From Owenia fusiformis (lineage: Eukaryota; Annelida; Polychaeta; Sabellida; Oweniidae): 64,000 bases of DNA. The notes beneath the pieces were generated by a model, which had not been told where the DNA came from, did not search any database, and saw nothing but the letters and a program-made list of their open reading frames with translations. The DNA lies in NCBI GenBank assembly GCA_903813345.2, contig CAIIXF020000011.1:24608166-24672165 (forward strand), written 5' to 3'. Shown in pieces: positions 13,265 through 25,407 of the stretch (positions within the stretch are counted from its first letter, which is position 1; each line of letters begins with the position of its first letter). The position numbers were made by a program, and so were the translations under genes.

Positions 13265-13495
13265 AAGATGGATGGATAAAATTGGAAGGTAGGATAGGAT
13301 AGAAGGGAAGGAACGATAGGATAGAATAAGAAAGAAGGATAGGATAGAACAGAATAGGAAGAAAGGATATGATGGGAGAGGATAGGAAGGATAGGAAAGA
13401 AAGGATACGAAGGAAGGATAGGAAAGAAAGGATACGAAGGAAGGATAGATAGGAAGGATAGGATAGGATAGGATCAGATAGGAAGGATGGATGAA
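13265..13495. repeat. GGATA/GGAA purine-rich simple repeat
   Basis: About 230 bp made of imperfect copies of GGATAGGAAGGATAGGAAAG-type units; plus-strand purine-rich throughout. Confidence 0.9.
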
Positions 13496-13499
13496 TTTT

Positions 13500-16400
13500 T
13501 CAATATTTTCTTCTTTACTCTTGACTTTCTATCAGGAAACCATCAGATCGATTTTCCGAAATTTCAAAACGCCATTACTTCCGAACTGGAAGTCGGATCT
13601 AAATTTGATTAAAAGATTCGGATACCTGACAAAATTCTACCCCTAATTCATAACTAATATGTTAAATTTGGCGAATTTTTCTTTTGACCTACTTTTTGGA
13701 CACGCCATAACTTCGGAACCGGAAGTCGGATCGAAATTTGGTTTGCAGATTCGGATTCCTGACAAAATTCTACCTCTAATTCATAACTCATACGTTAAAT
13801 TTGTAAACTTTTTATTTTGACCTACTTTTCGGACACGCCATAACTTCCGAACCGGCAGTCAGATTCAAATTTGAATTGCAGATTCAGATTCCTGACAAAA
13901 TTCTACACCTAATTCATAACTCATACGTTAAATTTGGAGAACTTTTTATTTTGACCTACTTTTCGGACACCATATCTCAAAAGTAGGTCAAAATACTTTC
14001 TGACGGCAAAAGGCTAACACTATTAGCACTCTCTTGGCTACATGTATACACAATTTCAAAGAATATAATTGAAGTGTAGTGTCAGAATCGCAAAAATAAG
14101 GAAAACCTTTGAATTTGACCTAGATTTTGACCTAGGAATTTTGGTGTCCAAATTCTGAAGCTAGATGGCTTTTGAGGTCCCCTTCTTTTGAAGGCTTTCA
14201 TTAAATTAAGCTGAACTCAGTCTATATTTCGTATTTTTCACTTCAAAAAATATCTTTTTCCCATTGACTTAACATGGGCACAAAATTTAGCGATTTTTGA
14301 GTTTCCAAAACGCCATAACTTCCGAACCAGAAGTCGGATCGAACTTTGGTTTGTAGATTCCGATTCCTGACAAAATTCTACTCCTAAGTCATAACTCATA
14401 CATTGAATTTGGAGCACTTTTTGGTGTGACCTACTTTCTGGACGCCATATCTCAAAATCGGTTTGAGATATCAAAAAACTAAATCGACCCTAGATTTCCT
14501 ACTTTTTTATGAGGAACACAATGAAAAAAACCCGGATCAAAAATATTGAAGGACGACCGAGAAAATCGAAAAAAGTGACAAAGTACTGGATTTGACCTAA
14601 TTCTTGACCTTTGACCTAGATAAAAATTTGACCCAATTTCCCACCAACTAGATACTGAACCTAAATGAACTGTATAATGGTCTTTACTGGATACCTTATA
14701 GTTATTGAAAAAACTCTTAAAGAAAAATAATAATAATAACTAGACATGTAAATTGAACAAGTTCAATTTAAGACTCCAGATTTCACTTTTTTTTTAAGCT
14801 GAGTCATCCAGAACTTGTAAGCTGAGTCATTCAGAATAAGCTGAGTCAGCTAGAATATAGACATTTAGACAACTTTTAAGAAGGCTATCTTCGACTCTAT
14901 TAGCTTAACATGGGGATATCATCATATCGACTTTTCGAGACTTCAAACCGCTATAACTATCTAACCAGAAGTTAGATCGAAATTTGGTTTAAAGATTCCG
15001 ATTCCTGAGAAAATTCTACCCTTAATTCATAACTCATACGTTAAATTTGGATAATTTTTTATTTTGACCTACATTTCGGACACCATATCTCAAAAGTGGG
15101 TCAAAAAACTTTCTGACGGCAGAAGGCTAACACTATAAGCACACTCTTTGCTACCTGTATACAAAATTTTGAAGCAAATCCTTAAAGTGTAATGTCAGAA
15201 TCGCAAAAATAAGGAAAAACTATGAATTTGACCTAGATTTTGACCAAGGCATTTTTGCGTCCAAATTTTAAAGCTAGATAGCCTTCGAGGTCCCCTCCTT
15301 TTATAGGCTTTCAGAATATTAAGCTGTACTCAGTCTTTATCTGGTATTTTACACTTCAAAAAATCCTTTTTCTCATTGACATAACATGGGGCACCAAATT
15401 TAGCGAATTTTGAGCTTTCAAAACCCCATAACTTTCGAACCGGAAGTCGGATCGTAATTTGGTTTGCAGATTTGGATTCCTGACGAAATTCTACCCCTAA
15501 TTCATAAATCATACGTTAAATTTGGAATTTTTTTATTTTGACCTACTTTTTGGACACGCCATAACTTCCGAACCGGTAGTCGGATCGAAATTTGGTTTGC
15601 AGATTCGGATTCCTGAGAAGATTCTACCCTTAATTCATAACTCATACGTTGAATCTGGAGAACTTTTTATTTTGACCTACTTTTCGGACACCATATCTCA
15701 AAAGTGGGTCAAAATACTTTCTGACGGCAAAAGGCTAACACTATTAGCACACTCTTTGCTACCTGTTTACAAAATTTTGAAGCAAATTATTAAAGTGTAG
15801 TGTCAGAATCGTAAAAATGAGGAAAAACTATGAATTTGACCTAGATTTTGACCTAGGCATTTTGGTGTCCAAATTTTGAAGCTATGTAGCTTTTGAGGTC
15901 CCCTTCTTTTCTAGGCATTCATTATGTTAAGCTGTACTCAGTCTATATCTTGTATTTTACACTTCGAAAAAGTCTTTTTTCCCATTGGCTTAACATGGGC
16001 ACCAAATTTAGCGATTTTTGAGATTTCAAAACGCAATAACTTCCGAACCGGAAGTCGGATCGAAATTTTGTTTGCAGATTCGGATTCCTGAGATAATTCT
16101 ACACTTATATGATGATTCACACGTTGAATTTGGAGAACTTTTTATGTTCTGACCTACTTTTCGGACACCATATCTCAAAATCGGTAAGAGTAATCAAAAA
16201 ACGGTTTACCATTCGTAATAAGCTTTTTCTAAGGAACATGATGAAAAAAACCCGGAGTGAAAATACCGAAGGACGACTGAGAAAACTTGTAAAATAGTGA
16301 AAAACCACGATTTGACCTAGTTCTTGACCTTTGACCTAGATAAAAAGTTGACCTAATTTCCCAGAAACTAGGCCTCATTACCTAGTTGACTGTGTTAGCA

Positions 16401-18520
16401 GATTTAAGTAAGTCCTTCTAGTTACCGAGAAAACGTGACAAGAGAGAAAGAATAATAATAACTAGACATGTAAATTGAACAAGTTCAATTTAAGACTCCA
16501 GATTTAAACCTTTTTTCAAGCTGAGTCATCCAATTGTAAGCTGAGTCATTCAGAATAAGCTGAGTCAGCTAGAATATAGACATTTAGACAACTTTTAAGA
16601 ATGTTATCTTCGACTCCATTGGCTTAACATGGGGATATCATCATATCGACTTTCCGAGACTTCAAACTGCTATAACTATCTAATCAGAAGGTGGATCAAA
16701 ATTTGGTTTAAAGATTTGGATTCCTGAGACATTTCTACTTTTAATTCATAACTCATACGTTAAATATGGAGAACTTTTTACTTTGACCTACTTTTCGGAC
16801 ACAAATATCTCAAAAGTGGGTCAAAATACTTTCTGACGGCAAAAGGCTAACACTATAAGCACACTCTTTGCTACCTGTATACAAAATTTTGAAGCAAATC
16901 ATATTAGTGTAATGTCAGAAACGCAAAAATAAGGAAAAACTATGAATTTGACCTAGATTTTGACCTGGGCATTTTGGTGTCCAAATTTTAAAGCTAGATA
17001 GCCTTCGAGGTCCCCTTCTTTTATAGGCTTTCAGAATAATAAGCTGTACTCGGTCAATATCTCGTATATCAAAAAAATATTTTTTCTAATTGACATAACA
17101 TGGGGCACCATATTCAGCGATTTTTGAGCTTTCAAAACGCCATAACTTTCGGACCGAGGGTCGGATTGAAATTTGGTTTGCAGATTCGGATTCCTGAGAA
17201 AATTCTACTCTCAGTTCACAAGTCATGCGTTGAATTTGGAGAACTTTTTGTGTTGACCTACTTTCCGGACGCCATATCTCAAAAGTGGGTCAAAATACTT
17301 TCTGACGGCAAAAGGCTAACACTATTAGCACACTTTTTGCTACCTGTATACAAAATTTTGAAGCAAATTATTAAAGTGTAGTGTCAGAATCGTAAAAATA
17401 AGGAAAAACTATGAATTTGACCTAGATTTTGACCTAGGCATTTTGGTGTCCAAATTTTGAAGCTATGTAGCTTTTGAGGTCCCCTTCTTTAATAATAGTT
17501 CATTATGTTGAGCTTTACCCAGTCTATATCTTGTATTTTACACTTCAAAAAAGTATTTTTTCCCATTGACTTAACATGGTGCACCAAATTGAGCGATTTT
17601 TGAGATTTCAAAACGCTTTAACTTCCGAACCGGCAGTCGGATCGAAATTTAGTTTGCAGATTCAGATTCCTGAGAAAATTCTACTCTTATTTCATAGCTC
17701 ATATGTTAAATTTGGAGAACTTTTTATTTTGACCTACATTTCGGACACCATATCTCAAAAGTGGGTCAAAATACTTTCTGACGGCAAAAGGCTAACACTA
17801 TTAGCACACTCTTTGCTACCTGTTTACAAAATTTTGAAGCAAATTATTAAAGTGTAGTGTCAGAATCGTAAAAATGAGGAAAAACTATGAATTTGACCTA
17901 GATTTTGACCTAGGCATTTTGGTGTCCAAATTTTGAAGCTATGTAGCTTTTGAGGTCCCCTTCTTTTCTAGGCATTCATTATGTTAAGCTGTACTCAGTC
18001 TATATCTTGTATTTTACACTTCGAAAAAGTCTTTTTTCCCATTGGCTTAACATGGGCACCAAATTTAGCGATTTTTGAGATTTCAAAACGCAATAACTTC
18101 CGAACCGGAAGTCGGATCGAAATTTTGTTTGCAGATTCGGATTCCTGAGATAATTCTACACTTATATGATGATTCACACGTTGAATTTGGAGAACTTTTT
18201 ATGTTCTGACCTACTTTTCGGACACCATATCTCAAAATCGGTAAGAGTAATCAAAAAACGGTTTACCATTCGTAATAAGCTTTTTCTAAGGAACATGATG
18301 AAAAAAACCCGGAGTGAAAATACCGAAGGACGACTGAGAAAACTTGTAAAATAGTGAAAAACCACGATTTGACCTAGTTCTTGACCTTTGACCTAGATAA
18401 AAAGTTGACCTAATTTCCCAGAAACTAGGCCTCATTACCTAGTTGACTGTGTTAGCAGATTTAAGTAAGTCCTTCTAGTTACCGAGAAAACGTGACAAGA
18501 GAGAAAGAATAATAATAATA
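13500..18520. repeat. Compound tandem repeat block with TGACCT half-sites
   Basis: A 5-kb block of interleaved direct repeats. One recurring module reads CTTCCGAACCGGAAGTCGGA (at least nine occurrences, e.g. near 13710, 15558, 16035, 17625 and 18092). A second carries CTTTCTGACGGCAAAAGGCT (14001, 15113, 15720, 16835, 17300, 17776). A third starts with the palindrome AAATTGAACAAGTTCAATTT followed by GCTGAGTCATCCAG modules (13150, 14745 and 16460). Coordinates 15669-16460 and 17726-18517 are essentially identical, offset 2057 bp. Short frames of about 60-93 codons recur in the units but carry no recognisable domain; I read the block as non-coding satellite-like DNA. Confidence 0.8.
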
Positions 18521-18542
18521 AGAAGAAAACCGGCAAAAGCAA

Positions 18543-18622
18543 TAGACTCCAGATTTTCAATCTGGAGTCTAATAAGAAAACCGGCAAAAGCAATAGACTC
18601 CAGATTTTCAATCTGGAGTCTA
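18543..18622. repeat. Duplicated perfect hairpin
   Basis: A 29-base hairpin (stem TAGACTCCAGATT, 3-base loop) occurs twice with a 51-bp offset (18543-18571 and 18594-18622), at the right edge of the compound repeat block. The same ACTCCAGATT word follows the palindromes at 13190, 14775 and 16495. Confidence 0.85.
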
Positions 18623-19794
18623 ATAATAAGAGCTGTTTGATCACGGTTCACAAAATGTAACATACGTTATCTAGATTTTTTGTTTAATTCGGAGGAGAAT
18701 GAATATTTTTGTTGATACCAGCCTATTTCCTTGTTTTGAAATGATATGTATCCATGATCGAAATACAATAAAAATACGTAGCTAGACTGGAAAGTAATTA
18801 TTATGTATCATGATGACAACAAAATAAGGACAATTTTAATGAAGTCGGTACTAAGAATAAAAGTTCATATTTTTGAAGAAAAATGTCTTCATTATTTTCC
18901 AGACGGGTAAAGTTTATGCAATATGTGTCTGAAATGTTAAATCAAGGCAAAGTTGATCGTTGAATTTCTATTTCTAAATCCGTGTATATATGTTCCACTT
19001 TCTTGAAACATTCGTTACATTTGACATGCCTCCAAAAATTTAAATAATCAAAAAAACTAACCCGATATTTCAGAAAGAGTAAACATTTTTGTGACACATT
19101 TATCAATTAAAGTCATTGCATTTCTAAATTTCCAGAGAATGTATATAGCCAGCTTTCCAGGAACACTTTTCTTTTTCAAGTTTTGTTGCTTGTGCATATT
19201 AATTTCTTTCTTTTGCTGAAGTTATATTAAATAGATTACCAAAAGTTTTCGTTTGGTCAAACAGAGTAACATTTTCTCCATCATTTGCAAGTCGGAGTTT
19301 CTTCCACACATCAAAGTGTCATTCGCAAAAGAGAGAAATTGAATGATAACCTTTTAGTAACGGATGTTTTTTTGCCCAAAATTAGACAAAGAAAGATAAA
19401 ATTCAATTAACCATAACTTTTTTAAATTAATTAAAAGTTAACTTGAAACAATTTTGAGATTGCATACTACATTCATATTGTTACATTACCAACCGGAACT
19501 TAAACTCTTTGAAGGAAGTTTATTTTTATCAAATTCCAAAGGCTAATTGCACGGTTTTATTGAGCCTGGGCGTTCAAAGTGTTACCACAGTGCTCCCCGG
19601 GAGTGGAAATTTCGTCTTGTGTAATCAAAGTAATAGCGGGTGGTTTGAATTTTTGTTTGAGTTTATAGCTCAGCATCTATAAATTTTAAAAATCGCCTCA
19701 TTGAGAGGTACATGCAGATTTTGGCGATCTATCATAATAAAAGGCTAACTTTTGTGCAAAAACAGGAGTTGACACGCTTACATTTGGAATTGAA
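18623..19794. other. Intergenic, no gene recognised
   Basis: AT-rich DNA. It includes the right copy (19546-19573) of the 28-bp inverted sequence also found at 10523-10550. Confidence 0.4.
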
Positions 19795-20085
19795 AGGAGC
19801 AGGGAAAGTATCGCAACAGACTTTTGATAATTTATACAGTTGATAATTTTTTTGTGAGTAGTTTCTGGCTGTAAAAAGTAAATGCTTGGGAAAGGCGAAT
19901 CTATAATCTTCAAGAAAAGTTCAAAGAATAGTTTCCAGATCAATTGGATTATCTTATGATCCATGTTTAATCCACCCATCATCAAGCTTTTTCAAAATAC
20001 ATTCGTCATTTTCACCATCGTCCCTCATTTTTTTTACAATTTTTCATGCAAAGTTACATTGTACTTGAACACATGTTTCATCAAA
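19795..20085 (+). repeat. Dispersed repeat, plus-orientation copy
   Basis: About 290 bp that recur in reverse orientation at 22975-23275. Shared words include GTGTTCAAGTACAATGTAAC and GATGGGTGGATTAAAC, read on opposite strands. A shorter related fragment (ATTAATCCACCCATCATCA) lies near 92-112. Confidence 0.65.
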
Positions 20086-21403
20086 CTCCATGAAGTTTGT
20101 TTTTGAGTTGTTTTTTTTTAAAATGAACCTCTTAAAATGCATGTTTACAAAAATAATTTAGGAGTGATGTAAAAGATGGCAATGTTTTTCAATAATAACA
20201 TGCATAGGTGAGTGAATTACTCATGTGTGTTGTGTTTTAATCCTGCATTCACTGACTGAGTTAGCCTATTGAAAAATCATAGAGATTAATAATACAAACA
20301 GTAATACTATGAAAACTTCTACTTCAAGCTCAAATAGCGCTTTCAGGGTCCTGTGTTGAAAAACTAGATCACCTTATGTGCATGAATTTTCAAGAGAAAC
20401 CATCAGTGCAAGCAATTAAATGAATGCATCATCCGAACATCACTTGAAAAGTACTAAAGTGGTGAAAAATTGCAGGATGTTGACAGAAAATGTGCCTAGG
20501 GGAGAGGGTCGTCTCTCAACCCCCCTCCTCCCCCTCCCTGGTCACGGGACTAATACATGTGATATGGCAAAGTCCAATTCATATATTAAGTTTCCCTTGC
20601 AGTCTTGTTGGCATTTTTATTAGAGTTCATGTTTTGTTTATGTTAATGGGTGAGTGGAAGACCCTTGGGTGGGAATCAAATATAAAATGTTTTCTTAAAT
20701 ATATATTTGAAATACTTTGTGTATGAACAGTCACAAACTCTAGGCAACATTAACTAGTAATGGGGCAACACCCCAACTCAACTGAGTGAATGTGTAAACC
20801 ATATAAGGAACAAAAAACATTACATAAAACAAACTCAGCATGCAGACATGTAAAACTGGCATGGCAAAACAATAGATTGTGAAACTGAATAATAAAAGCA
20901 CATACGACTAGAAAACAAGGGATTAAAGACCTGTTAAAATGACATGAATGGGGATTGGTCAATATGAATAGTAGAAATATGAAAAATGTGAAAACTTTAC
21001 ATTTAGTATTGATCATGAACATTAGAGAGGTTAAGTACACAGACTCGTAGGCAGGTAGAGGGGGAGAGATTAAGGGAGCTGCTGCTCCCCCAAGAGATTC
21101 TTTCAAAATGATGCAGTTTCTCACCAATCTGAGCACTTCGCATGATTTTTTTTTAGCCCAAACTGTCAAAAAGTTCATCCCTAGGCAAAAGCTTTGCCCT
21201 TGGTAAAACTGCTCCTACCCCTTGGTAAAAGCTGGCTACAGACTGTGCAAAACACTTGTGTGAGAACTTGAACATGAACGAGTACTGTTATGACCCCCAG
21301 TAATGTTGTCCATCTCTCAACTGTTTTAACTGGGGACCATTACACCAATTGGCATTATATCAATCAGGCAAAAAGAGGCCAGTGATGTGAAAATAGTCAA
21401 TAG
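20086..21403. other. Intergenic, no gene recognised
   Basis: No gene found. The minus-strand 142-codon frame at 20750-21178 overlaps a degenerate hAT-like repeat segment (CTCCCCCAAGAGATTCTTTC, similar to part of 30504-30702), so I do not call it. Confidence 0.4.
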
Positions 21404-21911
21404 CACGGTGTTATAGCATGACGGTTACGCCACCTCTGAAAACGAGGTTGGACAGCTACGTTCACTGATTTATCCAATAAAATGGCCGCGATGGAAGAGA
21501 AAACTAAGGTTGGCGCATTATTTTCTACTTCTGTGTATCAATGAAAGGATGAACGATTTATGTAAGAATCGCATTCGGTGATACTTTCAGTAATGTATAT
21601 TTTGAACGTAGCCTTTGCAAATTGATGCCCGGGGATAACATGAAATAAGAGAAAAACTTTGATATCTCAGTCGGTAGGTTTACAGATTATATTCTGTTTC
21701 TTGTAGACCACCTGGCAGATTTGACCCAGTCTTTATAACCAGCCATATATATGTCACCGAATGGAACTAGTTTAAAAGGAAATCTTATCTGTGAATATTG
21801 CCTACAGGTGAGAAAGAGGACATGCTGCCTTTCCCATCCGCCATTTTTTGTTATCGTTACCGCAAAATTTTGCAAATCGCCTTGACGTAACCGTCATGCT
21901 ATAACACCGTG
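21404..21911. mobile_element. Inverted-repeat MITE with CACGGTGTTATAGCATGACG ends
   Basis: About 508 bp bounded by a near-perfect 26-bp terminal repeat starting CACGGTGTTATAGCATGACG. The flanks both read AATAG, a possible 5-bp target duplication. An inverted partial copy (GGCCATTTTATTGGATAAAT onward to CACCGTG) is present at about 49703-49788, inside RPS4 intron 5. No transposase frame. Confidence 0.7.
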
Positions 21912-22284
21912 AATAGGGGACCATAAGTTTACACATTCCATGTGTACGTTCATCAAAAGAGTGCGATCTTAACCTCCCTAATAACTGAAATTGTTGACTC
22001 AACCAATAGAATCATTCTATGTTTGTTTATATTTGTTCACATTAATATGGAAGAAAATTGGACATTTCGCTAAAAAGATGTTATTGTTAAATCTTAGAAA
22101 TAATGATAAAGGTAGTATACACCACACACTCAATGGTATTGATTGTGGTTTTCAGAGACTCTCAATAGGGACTTTAAGCTTGCAATGTTTTTCACAACCT
22201 AAATGTGAATGGAAAATATTTAGCGATGCATGTGTATGGGCGATTGGTCATAGGTTGGCGTTTCGATTTTATATGCAAGCTTAA

Positions 22285-22974
22285 TCTCCCTAATGTTAAC
22301 ATTAAGGTAAGAGTGTATGTTACTCATAACATTTTCTTAGGATAACATTTCTTGAATTGATGAATATGCAAAAATTATTCTTAGCATATCATCCTTCATT
22401 TCATTATTTGAATAATCAATCTGGAGATAACACATCATCATATAGAAACATGTTCAATGTTTTTTCAGAAGCTGGATCAAAATATTTGTCTTACTAAAAT
22501 TATTGGCAAAGGTATTATGTACTAAATTCTTGTACTGTATTTATGATTTTAATAGCACTGTACCTCGTGAATCATTACTGATAAACAAGATACAGAAAAC
22601 TTGTTCAAAGTAAATGCTATAATAAGGCATCATAGAAATTATCATAAAGAGAGGTATTTAGAATTTCTTAGCAACTTACATACACACACAGGTTTAACTG
22701 CACTCAAACATTAAACAGTCAACTTGACAGGTATTCAGAATTTTTTGGGAAATGCTGCGGTTATGCTCCATTGATTAAACAGGGGATCAAACAGCAGGGG
22801 ATCAAACAAGTCCAACCATTCATTTATGAAAACATTTTGAACTAACTTTATGGCACACTAATGACATCTTATATGAGTGTGCTGTACTAAAAGCATAGCC
22901 TCATTGGATCCCCTTATATTGGATTATCATAATCCTAATCCACGAGGAGTTCCTTATATATTTTAAGTGATGAA
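22285..22974. other. Intergenic, no gene recognised
   Basis: AT-rich DNA without coding signals or repeats that I could define. Confidence 0.4.
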
Positions 22975-23275
22975 ACATGTGTTCAAGTACAATGTAACTT
23001 TGCATGAAAATTGTAAAAAAAAATGAGGGACGATGGTGAAAATGACGATTGTATTTTGAAAAAAAGCTTGTTGATGGGTGGATTAAACATGGCTTATGAG
23101 ATAATCCAATTGATCTTGAAACCATTCTTTGAATTTTTCTTAAAGATTATACATTGGCCTTTCATATGCATTCATTTTTGTACAGCCAGAAACTACTAGA
23201 AAAAAATTATTTACTGTCAAAAATCTGTTGCGATACTTTCCCTCGCTCTTTCCTACATAATTGTCGACTCATGTT
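22975..23275 (-). repeat. Dispersed repeat, inverted copy
   Basis: Reverse-orientation partner of 19795-20085; the pair could fold over a 2.9-kb spacer. Confidence 0.65.
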
Positions 23276-23764
23276 TAAAAGTCATGAAAACAAGGTTGAA
23301 AACAAAACAATGACCCAGTTACTGTCTATTTAGCGTGGGATCACTAAGGGAAATATTATTAATGACTTAAATCGTTTACGGTTAAGTTGTATTCCAAGAA
23401 ACTTATCAATTTAGAAATGCAAAATGTTCAATTTTGTTTTTCAATTATAAAAAATGTCACCTGAGAACAACGTTTACAAATTATTTAAAACGGAGATATT
23501 TACTTATGTAACATTAGTTGGCATGTGTCAGGGAGTAAATAAGAATAATATGCATTTGATTCTATATCTTGTTCCCAAAGGAGTTTGTTAAGGAGCGGTA
23601 TATCTTAACGTACTTTTATCATCCCGAACTCAAATATTTCGAATACTTATTTCGAGAACGCTTTGTTGAGAATGGATTGGAGATGTACTCAAAATAAATA
23701 CGTTAAAATGCGTATTATCATCTTAATAACCACCTCACAAAGTATTTTGGAAATCAAAGATGTA

Positions 23765-25407
23765 CTGACAACGGTAAAGTCAGATACCGTTGTCACAAAA
23801 TGGCAGACACCCGGGGGGTTCACTATATATAAACCTTGACGGGGATCCTCGGCGCATGTGGGGTACCTTTTTCAACGTTTGGTATGGCAATGGACCCATA
23901 TTTTAGGATTTGGTATGGGAATGCCCGGAAATTTCTGACTTCTGAGGTATGGCAATGGTCGGACTTTTGCTCTTCTGGTATGGGAATGGTCGTTGTAGTA
24001 GATACGTTACCTAACATTCGTGGTATGGCATTGGTCCAGTAGTTGCAAATTTGAAGTTGTTTTGGATCGTTTCCCGAAGTATCTTCTTTTCCAGGGCCTT
24101 CTTCAACTTTTGAATTTTAGCACTTTTCCCGGGAAATGAGGACCAATCATAGGCTTTGATGAAGTATCGCGAGATTTTTCGTGATTTCAATACAAAACTT
24201 GCCGCCAAGAAAAATGGACGCTCGATCATTGAAATTGGGCCAAAGATAAGAGTAAGATGTTAAAATAAAATATATTTAACTGCATCCGAACATTTTATGT
24301 GATCGCTATGAGTAAAAGTGTGAGTCGTGTTATTTTGGTCATTTATGACCCTAACCAAACCCGTCTGGCCCAGTTATCTACTCGCGACCTCGTAGATCTG
24401 GGCCAGACTAGCTCCAATGCAACAAAGGGGGTATTTACTCCGGAAAAAACACACTGGTTTTTCAATGCATTGAGGTAGGTATCTTAAGTGTAAGGGGCGT
24501 AGATAATTCTCCCAAGTTGTAATCGTACAGGCAAATGAATGCGATCAGTGCAGGACTATAGTCCGGGAACGGGATAAGTTATTATGACCGCCCCAACTAC
24601 AGTATGGCATTTGACCTTGATTTGAGGTATGGCGATTGGTCCTGTATTTGCACATGTGTATGACATTGATCCTAAATTTCATTTTCTTTGAATTAAGGTG
24701 TGGCATTGGTCCCATATTTGGACATTTGGTATGACATTGGTCCTACATTTTGACATTTGGTATGGCATTGGTCCCATAATTGGGCATTTGGTATGGCATT
24801 GGTCCTATATTTGGACATTTGGTATGGCCTTTGTGTGTTATTTTGGTTGGTATGGGAACATATTGAAATTTAACAGATTGGTATGGGAACATATTGATAT
24901 TTGAGGCTTTAGCCTAGGACCCCCGTCTAGTTTTATATACAGTGAACCCCCCGGGGGCAGACATAACAGTCGCTTCAACTGTTTAATCACTTGGTCCTCA
25001 TTTCATGGGATTTTATCGTCGCTAATTATGTGCATGTATTAAGCTCTTGTGATAATGTATCGTATGAAATCCCATTTTCTATCAAATTTGGTCGTGAATC
25101 GCCACAACATATATATAGCGTCTTCGATATTATTAATGACAACGGAATCTGAATTTGAGTAATTTAGAAAGATAACGGCATATGGTCCGTTGTCCCGTAT
25201 CTCATTTTGACCTGTTAAATTAAAAACTTAATTTCGATGGTAGAACATTATTAACTGTACAATGAGTAGTAAGAGACTTTGATTGATTGTTATTCCAAAG
25301 AAATTTAGTCTAGGTGCTCCATTAAACATACAGTTCATGAAAATCTAATCTAAGCTACGGTTATGTCCGCCATTTGTGACAACAGTATCTGACTTTACCG
25401 TTGTCAG
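23765..25407. mobile_element. Inverted-repeat element carrying a nested element
   Basis: The outer ends are a 40-bp terminal repeat (left starts CTGACAACGGTAAAGTCAGA, right ends with its inverse at 25370-25407). A solitary copy of the same end lies at about 29321-29359. The interior is largely another inverted-repeat element (23808-24957). No transposase is visible, so both are non-autonomous. Confidence 0.65.
23808..24957. mobile_element. Nested element with CCCGGGGGGTTCACT ends and GGTATGG minisatellite
   Basis: The terminal repeats run about 45 bp (CCCGGGGGGTTCACTATATA on the left, its inverse on the right). The interior contains GGTATGG-containing tandem units (23880-24020 and 24620-24900), with a typical unit TTTGGTATGGCATTGGTCC. 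Short frames crossing it are artefacts of the repeat. Confidence 0.6.

Noticed and set aside
15330-18365. Repeated 60-93 codon frames in the compound repeat block
   Set aside because: They recur only because the DNA repeats; boundaries shift between units, and no domain or codon pattern is visible.
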